A stretch of 64,000 nucleotides of DNA from Tillandsia leiboldiana (lineage: Eukaryota > Streptophyta > Magnoliopsida > Poales > Bromeliaceae), in contig JAQNDB010000519.1 in the NCBI GenBank assembly GCA_029204045.2, positions 1-64,000 on the forward strand. Direction: 5' to 3'. Every line of letters starts with the position of its first letter. The stretch's first letter is position 1. The translations under genes and the position numbers were made by a program. Below the pieces are notes generated by a model. That model had not been told where the DNA came from, made no database searches, and saw only the letters and a program-made list of their open reading frames with translations. Positions 32,690-43,572 of this stretch are shown here, in pieces.

Positions 32690-33460
32690 CAAAAGGCCCG
32701 CCCGCGGCACAGGGGCCGCCCGCGCGGCGCCCTGCAGGGCCGCGGGGGCCCAAAGGCCCGCCCGCGGCACAGGGGCCGCCCGCGCGGCGCCCTGCCATGC
32801 CGCGCGGGGCCCGCGGCACAGGGGCCGCCCGCGCGGCGCCCTGCCATGCCGCGCGGGGCCCGCGGCACAGGGGCCGCCCGCGCGGCGCCCTACACTGCCG
32901 CGCGGGGCCCGCGGCACAGGGGCCGCCCGCGCGGCGCCCTGCCATGCCGCGCGGGGCCCGCGGCACAGGGGCCGCCCGCGCGTCGCCCTGCACTGCCGCG
33001 CGGGGCCCGCGGCACAGGGGCCGCCCGCGCGGCGCCCTGCCATGCCGCGCGGGGCCCGCGGCACAGGGGCCGCCCGCGCGGCGCCCTGCACTGCCGCGCG
33101 GGGCCCGCGGCACAGGGGCCGCCCGCGCGGCGCCCTGCCATGCCGCGCGGGGCCCGCGGCACAGGGGCCGCCCGCGCGGCGCCCTGCACTGCCGCGCGGG
33201 GCCCGCGGCACAGGGGCCGCCCGCGCGGCGCCCTGCCATGCCGCGCGGGGCCCGCGGCACAGGGGCCGCCCACGCGGCACCCTGCCATGCCGCGCGGGGC
33301 CCGCGGCACAGGGGCCGCCCGCGCGGCACCTCTGCAGTGCCGCGCGCCACGCGCGCGGCCTGCAGGGTCGCCCAGCGCAGGGGCCGCCCGCGCGGCACCT
33401 CTGCAGTGCCGCGCGCCACGCGCGCGGCCTGCAGGGTCGCCCAGCGCAGGGGCCGCCCGC
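32690..33460 (-). repeat. GC-rich 49-bp tandem array (11 units) and two larger units, TE-E 3' LTR
   Basis: Eleven units around CATGCCGCGCGGGGCCCGCG / CACTGCCGCG..., period 49 bp, from 32796 to ~33330, followed by two ~81-bp units ending in CCTGCAGGGTCGCCCAGCGC. The 5' LTR has eight 49-bp units. Nearly pure G+C with dense CpG; open in all frames, no gene. Confidence 0.88.
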
Positions 33461-33915
33461 GCGTGCCAGCCAGGGCGCGCAACCAGCGCGCCCGCTGCCA
33501 GCGGCCCGGTGCCCCGCTGCACTGCCACGGCAGCAGGGGGCCTGCCGCGCGCGGCGCCCATGCGCGCCCGCGCAGCGGCCGCTCCCCTTAGCCGCGCGCT
33601 GCCCAAAAACAGCGCGCGCGGCTCGCGAGGCACCTCCGCGCCACGGACAACAAGTCCATGGCACCCCAGCAGCAGGAAAAAGAAAGGGAAAAGAAAAGAT
33701 ACAAAATAAGCCAACCTCCTCGCGGCACGCCGGCCCCCGCACGGCTCCACGCCACGCTCGGAGAAGAAACGCCCAAGAAAAGCTTCCTCCAAAGCCCTCT
33801 TCTTCTTCTTCTTCTCCCCTTTCCTCTCAATTTTCTCTTTTCCTTTTCTTTCTTTCTTTCTCTTTTTTCCTTTGCTACAGAGGTGGAGGGGAGGGGGTTT
33901 AATAAAGCAGAAGCT

Positions 33916-33941
33916 TTAATTAAATTAATTAATTTAATTAA
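33916..33941. promoter_or_regulatory. 26-bp AT palindrome, possible core promoter of TE-E 3' LTR
   Basis: TTAATTAAATTAATTAATTT continued to AATTAA is a perfect 26-bp palindrome, between the U3 repeats and a GA-rich leader. It is the only AT-rich block where a TATA element would be expected. Second copy at about 40834-40859. Promoter role inferred from position only. Confidence 0.4.
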
Positions 33942-33962
33942 CTTAATTCCAAAAACCCAACT

Positions 33963-34350
33963 CCAACTCACTTTTTGCCCTCGGGCCCTCCGCCGCTGCC
34001 CGGAACCTCCCGAGCTCCGCTGTAATCCCAAAGTACACGCGCTCACAGCTTTTTCTCTTCAAAAAGCTCAACCGTTGAGTCAGGGTGCTCAAATCAAATA
34101 CCGGCTCCAAAATTGCCAGTTCCGACTCACTTTTTGCCTCCGGGTCTTCCGCGTCAGTCCGGAACCTCCCGAACCTCGCTGTAAATCAAAAGTACGCGTG
34201 TCCACAGCTTTTTCTCCTCAAAAAGCTCATCCGTTGAGTCGGGGTGCTCAAATCAAATACCGGCTCCAAAATTGCCAGTTCCGACTCACTTTTTGCCTCC
34301 GGGTCTTCCGCGTCAGTCCGGAACCTCCCGAACCTCGCTGTAAACTGAAA
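33963..34350 (-). repeat. ~159-bp U3 tandem repeat (2.5 units), TE-E 3' LTR
   Basis: CCGACTCACTTTTTGCCTCC recurs at 34122 and 34281, with a diverged first unit at 33963. Direct repeats in U3 commonly act as enhancers. Second copy at about 40881-41270. Confidence 0.8.
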
Positions 34351-37300
34351 ATACACCTGCTCCAAGTGTTTACCAAATTTTCTGCAACCCATAGCGGTGT
34401 CGGAGCTTCCCGTACCAGTCACCCAACGCGTACAAAGCCCGAAACAAGCAGAGGCTTCCGCGGGGATCCAAATCAACCCGAACTCCTCTGCAAACACAAA
34501 TGGGACACATCCAAGGCAAACTCCTCCGCACCACACCTTCCTGCAAGGTCGGTGCGTCATCCAAATCCCGGTGTTCTACATTCTCCCCCCCTTAAAAGGG
34601 TTTCGTCCTCGAAACTCAACTAAATCCATACATAGGAGGGCAAATCAAAAACAAAAGGGGATAGGAGATCCACAAATTGTCCAAGGCTCTCAAGTGGTCA
34701 CTCACATTCTTCATGCTGACAACACTGAACCTTCCCCAAAGGTATGATTCGACTGTAAAATTCTTCTGGTTTCACCAACAAGAATCGCATCGGTCGATGA
34801 GGATAACGCAGTCCTCGTCCATCACCAAGGAAGGGAAAGCAAAACAAAACTTGCGGGGTTCAAATAGGCCTCATCCAGCCTGATCACTGCTCGAGGATCC
34901 TCTCCTCGCAAAACTCATTTCTATAAATAACTCTCAGGCTGGTAGTTTCCCTCGATTCGAGATCTCATAAAACCGAAGTCTAAGCCTCCTTAAGGCAAAA
35001 CCCCACCGATGCTTCATGGCCACCAAAACTCCTGTTCCACAAAACATAAATCACCTCCCTTGACAGGGGAAAACTTTCAACCTCGAGAACCTTCTCTCGA
35101 TTCTGGCACTCAATTCCCAGGGTTACACAGCTCGCCTAAACAGGGCATACTGAACAAAATGTCCTCGCTGGGATAAAGCAATCATACATCCTTGCAAAAT
35201 CTATCCACCGGCGTTACCTCGACCCGACTTCCTGAGTGTCCAAGCACTTAAGGTTTGAGGATTCAAGAATAATTCCATGACCTCACTATCACGGCAATAT
35301 CCGGATCAATGCTGGTATCTTCCTCAGCTTTGCCTCTCGCAAGTTACACTGGCCTTGCATAGTCCAAGAGCTTCTGATCTCTGACTTTAACATGGGTCCA
35401 GGCCCAACCCAAACGGTATCTCACCTCGTTGGGTCCTCCGACACTCATGCGGCTGAATCACAAGGCCTAACCACAAAATTTTCGATGCCCAAGTGCAACT
35501 CTCAAAGCTAGGCAACCAACTTCTTCCTCCATAGAAGTTGTAGCACCATCCTCAAGAGCCCCTCAAGCTCCAAGTCGCCTCGGAGATAAGCAAAAACCCA
35601 CGACGGTATCACCACCAACCCGTCCAGTGAAACAGGAAAAACACAGCTCTCAATCAGTAGGGCATTAGTCAATCTACTTGACCACGCAAACCGCTCAAAC
35701 TGCCCTACTGGTTCCGGATCAGTATCCAGGCACAGCCCTTGGCTGTAAGGTTCCATAAAGATATCAACCACTCGAAGGCATCTGCCCAAGCACAAGGTGA
35801 GACTAATCAAGTTTGAACCTTACAAGAACTCACACGGTTGTGTACCCACAACGTGACATCACCACTGTGTAACAACTGCCTGGAACCTCACTGTCGTATC
35901 CCCACGACGAGGTACTAGGTCTCACAGACCTCTCGATCCGCCAAATCTCACAACTGCGCTCACAGCCCTCTCTGTCTCACGGTTGATACTCCCCGAGGTG
36001 CTGTCGAAGTTGGCGCGGTTCCCAAAACACGTCAATCACTGTCTCGATCTCAGTCCCAATCTAGTAAGCACCTGGTAACTCGGCCAGGGGCATCAACCTC
36101 CTGGTAACTCGGCCAGGGGCAAGTAACCTCCTGGTAACTCAGCCAGGGCATCATATATCTCATCACATGCTATAAAAAAATACCCTCCTCCTGACCAGGT
36201 CCACGGAGGGTCAATGTCTTCTCTCTCGACAATCCATGATAGCATAAATTGGGACGACCGATTCCTATCCAACCTCGTATCAACACCTCAGCACTGATGT
36301 AGGACTAACATCTCGATGATCAATCCAAGGTCCTAGTTGCACTGGCAGGACAGGCAGCACTCATCCACGTGCTTCACGTGATCTGAAAATTGATCCAAAC
36401 GTGCAAAACCATCAGTCCTGACACTGGCCCACACGAAGGTACCCCCGCTTTACCGAAACGCACACACGGCGTTGGCATAAAGCATGCTCTAACCCGACGG
36501 CCACACCAGGTGAGACGCGATCCACAACCCTGACGAAGAATGCGGCCCACGCAGAAGGGAAACTCACATCCTGGCACTGCTGCTGAAGCGAGCGCTGTCG
36601 AGAGCCTCCTGGTCTCAGTCTCTCCTGAGACCCATGATCCTGTGGGTGGAATCATGGCAACCTCGAAACACGCGACTATCGCAAAATCGGCGATGCCGGA
36701 GCTCTCACTCCGAAGCTGATCCCCCGCTCACCGTCTCCCTCGGACGGGGTCACTGATCCACAGTCAAACCATCGAGCATGCACGCTCACTGCATCCAAGG
36801 TCGGCACTCGCCGAAAATGCACGAAGAGGTAGGCATCTCGATGCAGCTCCCACTCGAACATAACCAACCTCTAAGCCTCATCCTGGCGTCCAGGGGTACA
36901 TCGCTCAACCGTCACAGAAACTCACCCCAGAACATCAACTGCGCTCCCGATGGTCCAACAAGACGAATCCGACGCCACCAGCTCTCTTGGCGCCCGAATG
37001 CAAAAGTGCATAACCAAGCGCCCTGATGCTTATCCTGGATGAACAAATCCTCGAACAAATCTTCCATAACAGCGTTCCAGTTCTCGGCCTCTCACGGCTC
37101 CAACTCGGTCCCAAAATCTACAAGGGATGGAACTGGATGCGGTACACAACCTAACAGCAACCTCTCGCTGCTTCCGCACCATCAATGGTGCGATCAGGAA
37201 CAGAAATCGACAAAGTCGCGGCCGGAGGTACTACTGACGATACTCCGGGAGATGCTCTCGGTCCAAGCATGTGCATCACACGCTCCATGCTCTCTCCTCC

Positions 37301-37535
37301 TGGCGCCATAACGCCTCAAATACCAGGACTGCTTGGGCCTGGATCTCTCAAGCCTCTCTCGGCTCCATCCATTTAGCTTCCCGCTAAACAAGCCCCTCAT
37401 CCCAGGTCAAACACGCCCTCGCCGCTGCACGGCGTCTCGGAAGCATCCAAAAACCACTGCAACAAACAAACATTAGGACTAAGACTTCCTCGACCCAAAC
37501 AAACGAAAGTCTAAACATGTTAACCTTTCTAAAGC

Positions 37536-37561
37536 ATTATGCTGTCTGCAGCCAACACAAT
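37536..37561 (-). other. leader stem-loop, TE-E
   Basis: ATTGTGTTG-GCTGCAGA-CAGCATAAT: compared with TE-A/B/C, two positions changed, and both still pair in RNA as G-U wobbles. The loop with CTGCAG is unchanged; 160 nt from the PBS. Confidence 0.62.
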
Positions 37562-37721
37562 CACCTTTAGAGAAATAACATGCGAGGTCACTCACCCCAA
37601 TCCTCAGGGGGAGGTACACCCTCAGACAAGACTCTCGCTAAGGTCACGTCTCACACGACAGTCTTCCCACTGTCCAACTAAAAGCCTAGGGTCTCTAAGT
37701 CCCCAACGACCTATATTCCTA

Positions 37722-37734
37722 GGCTCTGATACCA
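37722..37734 (-). other. PBS of TE-E
   Basis: Plus-strand GGCTCTGATACCA, identical to the initiator tRNA-Met 3' end, 7 nt from the LTR. Confidence 0.85.
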
Positions 37735-37741
37735 CCTAATC

Positions 37742-38176
37742 TGTCACGCCCCGGGGTCGAACTGCGACCCGGGCTCGCCAACAGATCCGCCGTCTGTACG
37801 GAAACTGCCGTACAGACGAAGCGTCTATCCTGCAAAAGAGATCTATAGCTAACAAGTATCAGAGCTGAAAGGAAGCTGAAACACTAAGCGGTGAAAAGTC
37901 CAAGTACATCAGTCCACTAGCACCCACAACATAAGTACAAAAGTGGAAACTAAAAGTACAAGAGACACAACACCGACACCACCGACTCGGGTAGGAGCTA
38001 GCCAGCCACGCGCAAACCTCGGTCAGAAAGCTCCGAATGAGCCAAACCTGGAACGGTCGCCTCAGGAACACCTGTCATCACAGCGGGTGTGAGATCTACT
38101 GCAACAGTCAGATCTCAGTGGGCACCAAAGCTAAAACCCACGGTACACCCACTCAGTATGCTGGAGACAAAAACAC

Positions 38177-38210
<34 letters not shown>

Positions 38211-41200
38211 CTGGAAATGAATCTATCGCTACATGTCTCAATGCAATGCTGGAAGTAAGTTCTCAGTCTCTCTCACGGGAGGCCTGGAAACTACGAACGT
38301 CTGCGCCCCCTACAGCCCTTATCAAACAAGAACATGCTGTAGGTTTAGGCGCCCATAGTTTCCGCCCCCGCACGGGGACTGCTAGAACTCTACAAGACAC
38401 TAGAAGGCCACCTCAATCCCTTCTAGTAACCACCTGGTGACTCGGCCAGGGCATAACTGTCTATCTGGTAACTCAGCCAGTGATATCTGCACATCTGGTA
38501 ACTCAGCCAGTGATTTATACCCATCTGGTATCTCTGCCAGTGGTATCTACTCATCTGGTAACTCAGCCAGTGATTTATACCCATCTGGTAACTCCGCCAG
38601 TGGTATCTACTCATCTGGTAACTCAGCCAGTGATTTATACCCATCTGGTAACTCCGCCAGTGGTATCTACTCATCTGGTAACTCAGCCAGTGATTTATAC
38701 CCATCTGGTAACTCCGCCAGTGGTATCTACTCATCTGGTAACTCAGCCAGTGATTTATACCCATCTGGTAACTCCGCCAGTGGTATCTACTCATCTGGTA
38801 ACTCAGCCAGTGATTTATACCCATCTGGTAACTCCGCCAGTGGTATCTACTCATCTGGTAACTCAGCCAGTGATTTATACCCATCTGGTATCTCTGCCAG
38901 TGGTATCTACTCATCTGGTAACTCAGCCAGTGATTTATACCCATCTGGTAACTCTGCCAGTGGTATCTACTCATCTGGTAACTCAACCAGTGATTTATAC
39001 CCATCTGGTAACTCCGCCAGTGGTATCTACTCATCTGGTAACTCAGCCAGTGATTTATACCCATCTGGTAACTCTGCCAGTACAACTCGTATACTCTAAC
39101 GATGCGACTAACACTCGTGTCCAAGTCGGAAACGACAACCCTCGACTTGCACGACTGTTCCGCAAATACCTGATAATAAGGATACGATACCTTTGCATTC
39201 GGAAGCATAAAGGGCATTCCGTAGTTCATTGGGAGAAACCGACCCACCTGCGATCCACCGCGAAAACCGTGCGCCAAACGGAGGTCCCGATGCGATCCCG
39301 CAGCTCCACGCGGCAAAACACGCGCCGCCGGCCACGGGAGAAGCTAACACTATGCCACAACTGCGAGACAAGAAGAGGAACCGGGATCAGCAAACCCGCG
39401 GCCGAAAACCGCGCAAACAAAGGCGAAGGAAAACCCTCCGGCGGCGAAGAGCGTCGGGCGTCGCGCGGAATCCCATCGCGCATCCGCCGCGGCGCATCCG
39501 CCGCGGCGTACCGCCGAGCCGCAAACAACGCGGCACAGTGCGGCCCATGGCCGTACTGCCCAAAGAAACCAACCCCACGCGGCAAAGGTCAGCCGCGTGG
39601 CCAGCAGCGCCGCGCGGCCCCAAGTCCGCCCGTGCGGCCTGCAGCAGCGCCGCGCGCCTAGCGCGCGGCCTGCAGGGCCGCGGGGCTCAAGGGCCACCCA
39701 CGCGGCCTGCAGCAGCGCCGCGCGCCTAGCGCGCGGCCTGCAGGGCCGCGGGGGCCAAAAGGCCCGCCCGCGGCACAGGGGCCGCCCGCGCGGCGCCCTG
39801 CAGGGCCGCGGGGGCCCAAAGGCCCGCCCGCGGCACAGGGGCCGCCCGCGCGGCGCCCTGCCATGCCGCGCGGGGCCCGCGGCACAGGGGCCGCCCGCGC
39901 GGCGCCCTGCCATGCCGCGCGGGGCCCGCGGCACAGGGGCCGCCCGCGCGGCGCCCTGCACTGCCGCGCGGGGCCCGCGGCACAGGGGCCGCCCGCGCGG
40001 CGCCCTGCCATGCCGCGCGGGGCCCGCGGCACAGGGGCCGCCCACGCGGCGCCCTGCACTGCCGCGCGGGGCCCGCGGCACAGGGGCCGCCCGCGCGGCG
40101 CCCTGCCATGCCGCGCGGGGCCCGCGGCACAGGGGCCGCCCGCGCGGCGCCCTGCACTGCCGCGCGGGGCCCGCGGCACTGGGGCCGCCCGCGCGGCGCC
40201 CTGCCATGCCGCGCGGGGCCCGCGGCACAGGGGCCGCCCGCGCGGCACCTCTGCAGTGCCGCGCGCCACGCGCGCGGCCTGCAGGGTCGCCCAGCGCAGG
40301 GGCCGCCCGCGCGGCACCTCTGCAGTGCCGCGCGCCACGCGCGCGGCCTGCAGGGTCGCCCAGCGCAGGGGCCGCCCGCGCGTGCCAGCCAGGGCGCGCA
40401 ACCAACGCGCCCGCTGCCAGCGGCCCGGTGCCCCGCTGCACTGCCACGGCAGCAGGGCGCCTGCCGCGCGCGGCGCCCATGCGCGCCCGCGCAGCGGCCG
40501 CTCCCCTTGGCCGCGCGCTGCCCAAAAACAGCGCGCGCGGCTCGCGAGGCACCTCCGCGCCACGGACAACAAGTCCATGGCACCCCAGCAGTAGGAAAAA
40601 GAAAGGGAAAAGAAAAGATACAAAATAAGCCAACCTCCTCGCGGCACGCCGGCCCCCGCATGGCTCCACGCCACGCTCGGAGAAGAAACGCCCAAGAAAA
40701 GCTTCCTCCAAAGCCCTCTTCTTCTTCTTCTTCTCCCCTTTCCTCTCAATTTTCTCTTTTCCTTTTCTTTCTTTCTTTCTCTTTTTTCCTTTGCTACAGA
40801 GGTGGAGGGGAGGGGGTTTAATAAAGCAGAAGCTTTAATTAAATTAATTAATTTAATTAACTTAATTCCAAAAACCCAACTCCAACTCACTTTTTGCCCT
40901 CGGGCCCTCCGCCGCTGCCCGGAACCTCCCGAGCTCCACTGTAATCCCAAAGTACACGCGCTCACAGCTTTTTCTCTTCAAAAAGCTCAACCGTTGAGTC
41001 GGGGTGCTCAAATCAAATACCGGCTCCAAAATTGCCAGTTCCGACTCACTTTTTGCCTCCGGGTCTTCCGCGTCAGTCCGGAACCTCCCGAACCTCGCTG
41101 TAAATCAAAAGTACGCGTGTCCACAGCTTTTTCTCCTCAAAAAGCTCATCCGTTGAGTCGGGGTGCTCAAATCAAATACCGGCTCCAAAATTGCCAGTTC

Positions 41201-41499
41201 CGACTCACTTTTTGCCTCCGGGTCTTCCGCGTCAGTCCGGAACCTCCCGAACCTCGCTGTAAACTGAAAATACACCTGCTCCAAGTGTTTCCCAAATTTT
41301 CTGCAACCCATAGCGGTGTCGGAGCTTCCCGTACCAGTCACCCAATGCGTACAAAGCCCGAAACAAGCAGAGGCTTCCGCGGGGATCCAAATCAACCCGA
41401 ACTCCTCTGCAAACACAAATGGGACACATCCAAGGCAAACTCCTCCGCACCACACCTTCCTGCAAGGTCGGTGCGTCATCCAAATCCCGGTGTTCTACA
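37742..41499 (-). mobile_element. TE-E 5' LTR (3.76 kb)
   Basis: Near-identical partner of 30676-34580 with the 30-bp array at 38435-39079 and eight 49-bp units (39862-~40250) instead of eleven. The ~450-codon minus frame over 39350-40711 is created by the array, not a gene. Confidence 0.88.
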
Positions 41500-43572
41500 A
41501 AGGCAGTGGATCGGGTCGTCGCAGGTGTAATTTCATCACAGCAGCCGAAGTTAGAGCATGGTGCATTCCTGCATGGACTAGAGGTAGATTTGTTACCACA
41601 TGCACTAGAGGTACAGGTTCCTATTGGAGTGGTGCATGTGGAGGAGGTTTGTGGATCATGTCCAGTGCAGTTGAGACCTCGAGTGGTATCGGCAGATTTA
41701 TTGGTACTTGTACCTGGTCAGTGTTTTACCCAGTGCGTGGGATTGGTTGGCACAGTGCCACATGGTGTATGACTGCGGAGAGAGAAGATTATGATCTTCT
41801 GCAAGCAGACATTAGAGACTTGTTCATTGAGACAGTCAGAGCACACAGGTTGCAGTAACGATGCGCGAGGTGCTTACGGCGGCACCGGGACGCAAGGATA
41901 TCCCTGTTATCGTGAGATCCCGGGTGTGATTCCACCGGAGCTGATAATGATGCCGCCGGTTAGGGAGATTGAGATTGTGATTGACGTGGTTCAGGGAACC
42001 ACGCCAACCCCGATAGCACCTCATTGGATATCCGCTGTAGAGCTAAGAGAGCTGATGGCGCAGTCGCAGGAGCTGATGGATCGAGGGTCTATTCGACCTA
42101 GTACCACGTCGTTGGCACACGACAGTGAGGGTCCTTGTGTGGGGTGACCGCAGGTAGGTCTGGATATTATCTAGGACCTTTTGATGGAGTTATACCCCGA
42201 AAGTGGTCTGCTTAGGATGCAGGTATCTTTTTGGGATCATACAGTTGAGTATCTCGTCAAGATGGTGTTCAGGACCCGGTAGGGGCATTATGAGTACAGT
42301 GAGGACAGATGGAATGACTAATGCCCTGTCGTCTTTAAGATCTGAGGAATTGTGTATTCTTGCTGCACTTGGAAGAATTGTTGGAGATATTCTTTTGGGA
42401 TATTTTGATTTTACTCCATCTCTGTATGGTTTAGAGCTGGTGGAGTACTTGTAGATGGTGTAACAAGGTCTGTGAGGAAGAAGCTGTATGCCAAGTTGCT
42501 GTGGTACAAGTTGTAGCTTCGAGAGCATATCTTCTTGGATCACTTAGTCTAGCCATAAGAGGCGGTGGTGGAAATCCGGCCAAAATGGATGCTATGCAAG
42601 AATGGCTGAGACCGGCAGTTATTTGTTGAGGTGAGGAGCTTGTGAGCCGGATAGTGCCAGCAGTGCTTGACGAAGTGGTGATGAGATTGATACCAGCCCT
42701 GATTTCAGCATCGCCAGTGTTGGGAGATGGATTTTTGAGATACAGTGATGCCTCTCATAGTAGCTATGAAGTTACAGTTGGATTTGTGGCAAGCATCCAA
42801 ATTCACCCGATAGGGCCACTGTGGTGACGGATACCTGGAGCAGGGAAGCTGTCTGAGGTCGAGTTTGATGATGCCACAGCTGGCGCTGTGTGGACTGTCG
42901 AGGCAAACGTGGCGTATGGTGGTGTCACTGAGGACTCTTTGGATGATAGACCGCGGCTGAATGGTTCGCTCAGATGTTCAAGATTTGGGAGCGACCGGGC
43001 GAGGACCCCCCTCCAAATACCTTTTTTCGAGCCTGGAAGATTGGATTTACCAGCTGCAAGGGTACTGGATCTTCTCGAAGATTGATTTGCGATATGGTTC
43101 TCTCGACTGCTTATAGTTGTGTGCTGATGCCCGAGAGTTGGGGAGGTGTTTCTACACCCTGATGGTTTTTGGATTAGAGATCAGAGTTTACGTGATCAGT
43201 TAGAGGACTTCTATCTGAAGCCTCGGGAGTACAGAGATATTCGATCGAGCTTGTGTGCCGATGGACTTGTGGTTGGATTATCTGAGGCCCTGGGAGGAGC
43301 GGAGGCTTGTACCGATGCAAATTACTTGGTAGCTCGAGTGGTTAGCCCAGTTGTACTCGGTTGAGTTGGTACGGTTTTTCTGGAGTGCCCACCTTTATTT
43401 TGTTCTAGTTAGAGACCCGAGGACCGCATCGCGTCTTTGGAAGATGTATTTGTCAACCTTGGGAGCTTGAGTGGTGGATGATTGGATTTATACCCCTCTT
43501 TATTTGGTTGAGATTCCGTGTTGAGGAACGACTTTAGTTTCGAGGACGAAACTTTCTTTTAGTGGGGGAGGA
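41500..43572 (+). mobile_element. TE-B internal region 1, part c (protease/RT relics, PPT)
   Basis: Collinear with 48833-50897. Protease relic ~41630-41770; RT N-terminal relic 41887-42146; FRTR-stop-GHYE with TAG at 42280-42282; RNase H end VVTDTWSREA ~42821-42850; displaced FSKIDL motif 43063-43095; hairpin 43536-43553; PPT TTTTAGTGGGGGAGGA to 43572. Differs from the second internal region by few substitutions and a 3-bp indel near 42009. Confidence 0.85.

Larger units (their letters stand above)
30676..34580 (-). mobile_element. TE-E 3' LTR (3.9 kb)
   Basis: Minus-strand start TGTAGAACACC at 34580, end GGGGCGTGACA at 30676. In transcript order: ~159-bp U3 repeats (33963-34350), a 26-bp AT palindrome (33916-33941), a GA/CT tract, GC-rich 49-bp array (about 32796-33340) and two ~80-bp GC-rich units (33330-33460), 30-bp array (31369-32013), a (GATA)n run (31109-31143), U5 hairpin (30726-30751). 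The frames of up to ~390 codons on both strands come from repeats. Confidence 0.88.
34581..37741 (-). mobile_element. TE-E internal region
   Basis: 3.2 kb from PPT (minus strand TTTTAAGGGGGGGGAGAA) and PPT-side hairpin (34600-34615) to the PBS (37722-37734) and leader stem-loop (37536-37561). The longest minus frames (35508-35810, 36374-36655) have no domain I recognise. At 36069-36150 three copies of CTGGTAACTCGGCCAGG occur ~32 bp apart: the same monomer core as the 30-bp LTR array. Confidence 0.82.
30676..41499 (-). mobile_element. TE-E: complete non-autonomous gypsy element, very recent
   Basis: Minus strand, 10.8 kb: 5' LTR 37742-41499 (3758 bp), internal region 34581-37741 (3161 bp), 3' LTR 30676-34580 (3905 bp). 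PBS, PPT and 5-bp TSD all intact. The LTRs show very few substitutions; their 147-bp length difference equals exactly three 49-bp repeat units. No pol domain is recognised. Confidence 0.92.

Noticed and set aside
35508..35810. 100-codon minus frame as a TE-E gene
   Set aside because: No recognisable retroelement domain, no conservation with TE-B or TE-C, length compatible with chance.
39350..40965. Minus-strand frames of 435-453 codons
   Set aside because: Same cause: GC-rich tandem repeats with few stop codons in any frame; peptide is R/A/P/G repeats with no domain.
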